This document shows, piece after piece, positions 6,185 to 7,368 of a stretch of 7,368 nucleotides of DNA. The translations under genes and the position numbers were made by a program. Each line of letters starts with the position of its first letter. The first letter of the stretch is position 1. Source of the stretch: Hyphomicrobiales bacterium (lineage in GTDB: Bacteria > Pseudomonadota > Alphaproteobacteria > Rhizobiales > Devosiaceae); NCBI GenBank assembly GCA_015487515.1, contig WFPQ01000131.1, forward strand, positions 1 to 7,368, given 5' to 3'. The notes beneath the pieces are model-generated. The model worked only from the letters and a program-made list of their open reading frames with translations. It did not search any database and was not told where the DNA came from.

Positions 6185-7204
6185 TTACTGGTTGTCGATC
6201 ATGCCCTTGACGAAGTCATAGAGCTCCTGGGCCGGCAGGCCACGAGCCGTATTTTCCTCGATCCAGGCCTGGGCGGCAGGTCCTGCAACCGCTTCGCGGA
6301 AGGCCGCCAGTTCGCTTTCGGAATAGGTGATCCGCTCGATACCCTTTTCATCCAGCAACGGTCCCCATGCGGCCATGGTCTGTTCGTTGTAGTAATCGAT
6401 GTAGTAATCGAGCGCTTCATCCACCGAGCCCAGCAATGCCTCGCGGTTTTCATCCGAAAGGGCATTTAATGCATCGGTATTGACCACCACCGGGCAGTTG
6501 ACGGTGCCGGGGTTCAGGTTGGTGGTCCACCAGGTGGCATTTTCCACGGTTCCAAAGGCCATGTGGGCATGGGGGGCGAAGGCCACCGCCTTGACCACGC
6601 CGCTATCCAGGGCCTGGCGAACCTCGGAAGCCGACATGGAGGTGGGAACCGCATCGATGGCTTCCATGGCCTTGCCGATGCCGCCGGTCGCCCTTACGGT
6701 CAGCCCGGCAAAGTCTGCCAGTGTCCTTGGCGGCTCGCCAACCCCTGCAATATTGTACTGGGGCAGCGGGGAAGGCATCAGCAGGGTTGCATTCCAGCGG
6801 GCCAGGTCGGCAACGACGGCCGGCTGCTTGTAAAGGGCCTGGGAAATCTCCCGTTCCTGCTCAAGGGTGCTCACCCCGAGAAACGGCAATTCGAGCACGG
6901 TGATAGAGGGATTCTTGTCCGCGTGATAACCGGCACAGAACTGGGCCATTTCAAAGGCGCCCACCGAGATTCCGTCAAGGTTCTCACGGTTTTTCGACAG
7001 GCCTCCATAAGAGATGTTCAGTGTGAACTGGCCATTGGTCTTGGCATCTACCAGTTCGGCCAGTTTTTCCACATGCTCGGTGAATGCCCGGCGCTTGCCC
7101 CAAAGGGAAACGTTCCACTCGACCATGGACTGGGCCATGGCCTCGCTGGCAAAGGCCAGGGTTATCAGGCTGATGGCAGTGGTTTTCAGGAAACTCTTCT
7201 TCAT
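6185..7204 (-). CDS. dctP: TRAP transporter periplasmic solute-binding protein, DctP family
   Basis: This periplasmic receptor captures the substrate and delivers it to DctQM. The 339-residue precursor starts with a Sec signal peptide: MKK, a hydrophobic core (about 8-18), then SEAMA before a likely cleavage between Ala24 and Gln25. The mature protein has the DctP-family layout: WNVSLWGKRRAFTEHVEKLAE near the N-terminus, ENLDGISVGAFEMAQF (74-89), LPFLG (106-110), and TLADFAGLTVRATGG (161-175). Arg171 (mature 147) corresponds to the arginine that binds the substrate carboxylate in this family, so the ligand is probably a carboxylic acid. SASEVRQALDSGVVKAV (191-207) matches the usual ALxxGxVDG segment, but Lys205-Ala replaces the common Asp-Gly. 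An aromatic pair WW (225-226) may line the pocket. The ATG has GAGGAGG 6 nt upstream. As the first gene of dctPQM, it follows the repeat-bearing regulatory region at 7205-7368. The exact substrate is unknown. Confidence 0.95.
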   Translation of the reverse strand: MKKSFLKTTAISLITLAFASEAMAQSMVEWNVSLWGKRRAFTEHVEKLAELVDAKTNGQFTLNISYGGLSKNRENLDGISVGAFEMAQFCAGYHADKNPSITVLELPFLGVSTLEQEREISQALYKQPAVVADLARWNATLLMPSPLPQYNIAGVGEPPRTLADFAGLTVRATGGIGKAMEAIDAVPTSMSASEVRQALDSGVVKAVAFAPHAHMAFGTVENATWWTTNLNPGTVNCPVVVNTDALNALSDENREALLGSVDEALDYYIDYYNEQTMAAWGPLLDEKGIERITYSESELAAFREAVAGPAAQAWIEENTARGLPAQELYDFVKGMIDNQ

Positions 7205-7210
7205 TTATAT

Positions 7211-7217
7211 CCTCCTC
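7211..7217 (-). promoter_or_regulatory. consensus ribosome binding site of dctP
   Basis: GAGGAGG on the minus strand ends 6 nt before the dctP ATG. It is the strongest such site in the window, together with that of dctQ, and fits a protein made in large amounts. Confidence 0.85.
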
Positions 7218-7240
7218 AAGATATTCTGGTTTGGTTCAAC

Positions 7241-7276
7241 AACGCCCACTTCGGCAACTAACGCCCACTTCGGCAA
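7241..7276. repeat. two tandem copies of a 17-bp repeat upstream of dctP, possible operator
   Basis: The plus strand reads AACGCCCACTTCGGCAA at 7241-7257 and again, without mismatch, at 7260-7276, separated by CT, a period of 19 bp. The pair lies between the candidate dctP -10 element and the dctP ribosome site, covering the expected transcription start. Perfect tandem copies in this position suggest a binding site for a dimeric or cooperating regulator; a recent slippage duplication is the alternative. The repeat itself has only a weak inner dyad (GCC/GGC). Confidence 0.75.
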
Positions 7277-7304
7277 TTTATGGCATTTTCTTGACCTTTT
7301 ACAG
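7277..7304 (-). promoter_or_regulatory. possible dctP promoter (extended -10)
   Basis: On the minus strand, CATAAA (7282-7277) preceded by TGC forms an extended -10 element. The best -35 is a weak CTGTAA (7304-7299, three of six matches) with a 16-bp spacer. The -10 abuts the second copy of the 17-bp repeat, so the start near 7270 would fall inside a repeat and the leader would be about 66 nt. The match is weak and the location plausible. Confidence 0.3.
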
Positions 7305-7318
7305 CTTCTTGTAATGAT
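7291..7318 (+). promoter_or_regulatory. possible divergent promoter reading off the right edge
   Basis: On the plus strand, TTGACC (7291-7296, five of six matches to the -35 consensus) is followed by a 16-bp spacer and AATGAT (7313-7318, four of six). It overlaps the possible dctP promoter on the other strand. A start near 7325 would lie about 10 nt before an ATG at 7336. It would serve a divergent gene, if one exists beyond the window. Confidence 0.25.
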
Positions 7319-7368
7319 TTGAACACGAACTGACCATGAAGAAATCCGCAAGGTCACCCCTCCGGCCC
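7299..7368. other. window edge with an undecided neighbouring gene
   Basis: Two readings are possible. On the plus strand an ATG at 7336 opens 11 codons (MKKSARSPLRP) to the edge, with a possible promoter upstream but no clear Shine-Dalgarno; this would be a gene divergent from dctPQM, where transporter regulators often lie. On the minus strand, a frame open from the edge ends at TAA (7301-7299) after 22 codons (GRRGDLADFFMVSSCSNHYKK then L), which would be the tail of a gene upstream of dctP. Too little sequence is present to identify either or to choose between them. Confidence 0.3.

Noticed and set aside
6563..7261. Plus-strand open frame of 232 codons opposite dctP
   Set aside because: It is a shadow of dctP in GC-rich sequence. 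It crosses the dctP start and ribosome site and has no recognisable domain.
7241..7276. Sigma-54 promoter (GG-N10-GC) in the repeat region, as expected for some dct operons
   Set aside because: On the minus strand GTGGGCGTTAGTTGCC gives GG and GC only 9 or 8 bases apart instead of 10. The plus-strand TGGCATTTTCTTGAC lacks the GC at -12.
7241..7276. CRISPR array or iterons
   Set aside because: There are only two 17-bp units with a 2-bp separator, no spacers, no cas genes and no replication gene in the window.

Overview
This window reads almost entirely on the minus strand and looks like a chromosomal segment of a free-living alphaproteobacterium, probably heterotrophic and possibly marine. 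The grounds are the gene order thyA, (GNAT), folA, hflK, hflC, which is familiar from alphaproteobacteria; the glycine-rich N-terminus of HflK; and a tripartite TRAP carboxylate transporter next to it. Most of the DNA is GC-rich. The thyA/GNAT stretch is clearly more AT-rich (37-50% GC in the lines I counted, against 55-73% in lines counted in folA and dctM). Genus-level placement is not possible from this sequence.

Read in the direction of transcription (right to left), the right edge (7205-7368) is a regulatory region. It holds two tandem copies of a 17-bp repeat, a possible dctP promoter, an opposing possible promoter, and the undecided edge of a neighbouring gene. Next come dctP (periplasmic solute-binding protein), a 97-bp gap with a strong RNA hairpin, dctQ (small membrane subunit, TTG start) and dctM (large membrane subunit). 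Together these encode a complete TRAP transporter for an organic acid whose identity cannot be read from sequence.

After a short gap comes a tightly packed one-carbon block: thyA (thymidylate synthase), a GNAT acetyltransferase related to diamine acetyltransferases, and folA (dihydrofolate reductase). Adjacent genes overlap by 4 and 1 bases. ThyA makes dTMP and releases dihydrofolate, and FolA reduces this back to tetrahydrofolate, so the two enzymes form a cycle. The role of the acetyltransferase between them is unknown.

The left part holds hflK and hflC, separated by 3 bp. They encode the membrane-anchored SPFH complex that surrounds and modulates the FtsH protease. A plausible sigma-70 promoter straddles the folA stop codon and would let hflKC be expressed separately. 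hflC runs off the left edge.

I found no RNA genes, CRISPR array, insertion sequence, phage genes or defence system. All genes belong to known families. The points worth a second look are regulatory (repeats, hairpin, promoter), compositional (AT-rich thyA/GNAT island) and contextual (an acetyltransferase inside a thyA-folA unit).
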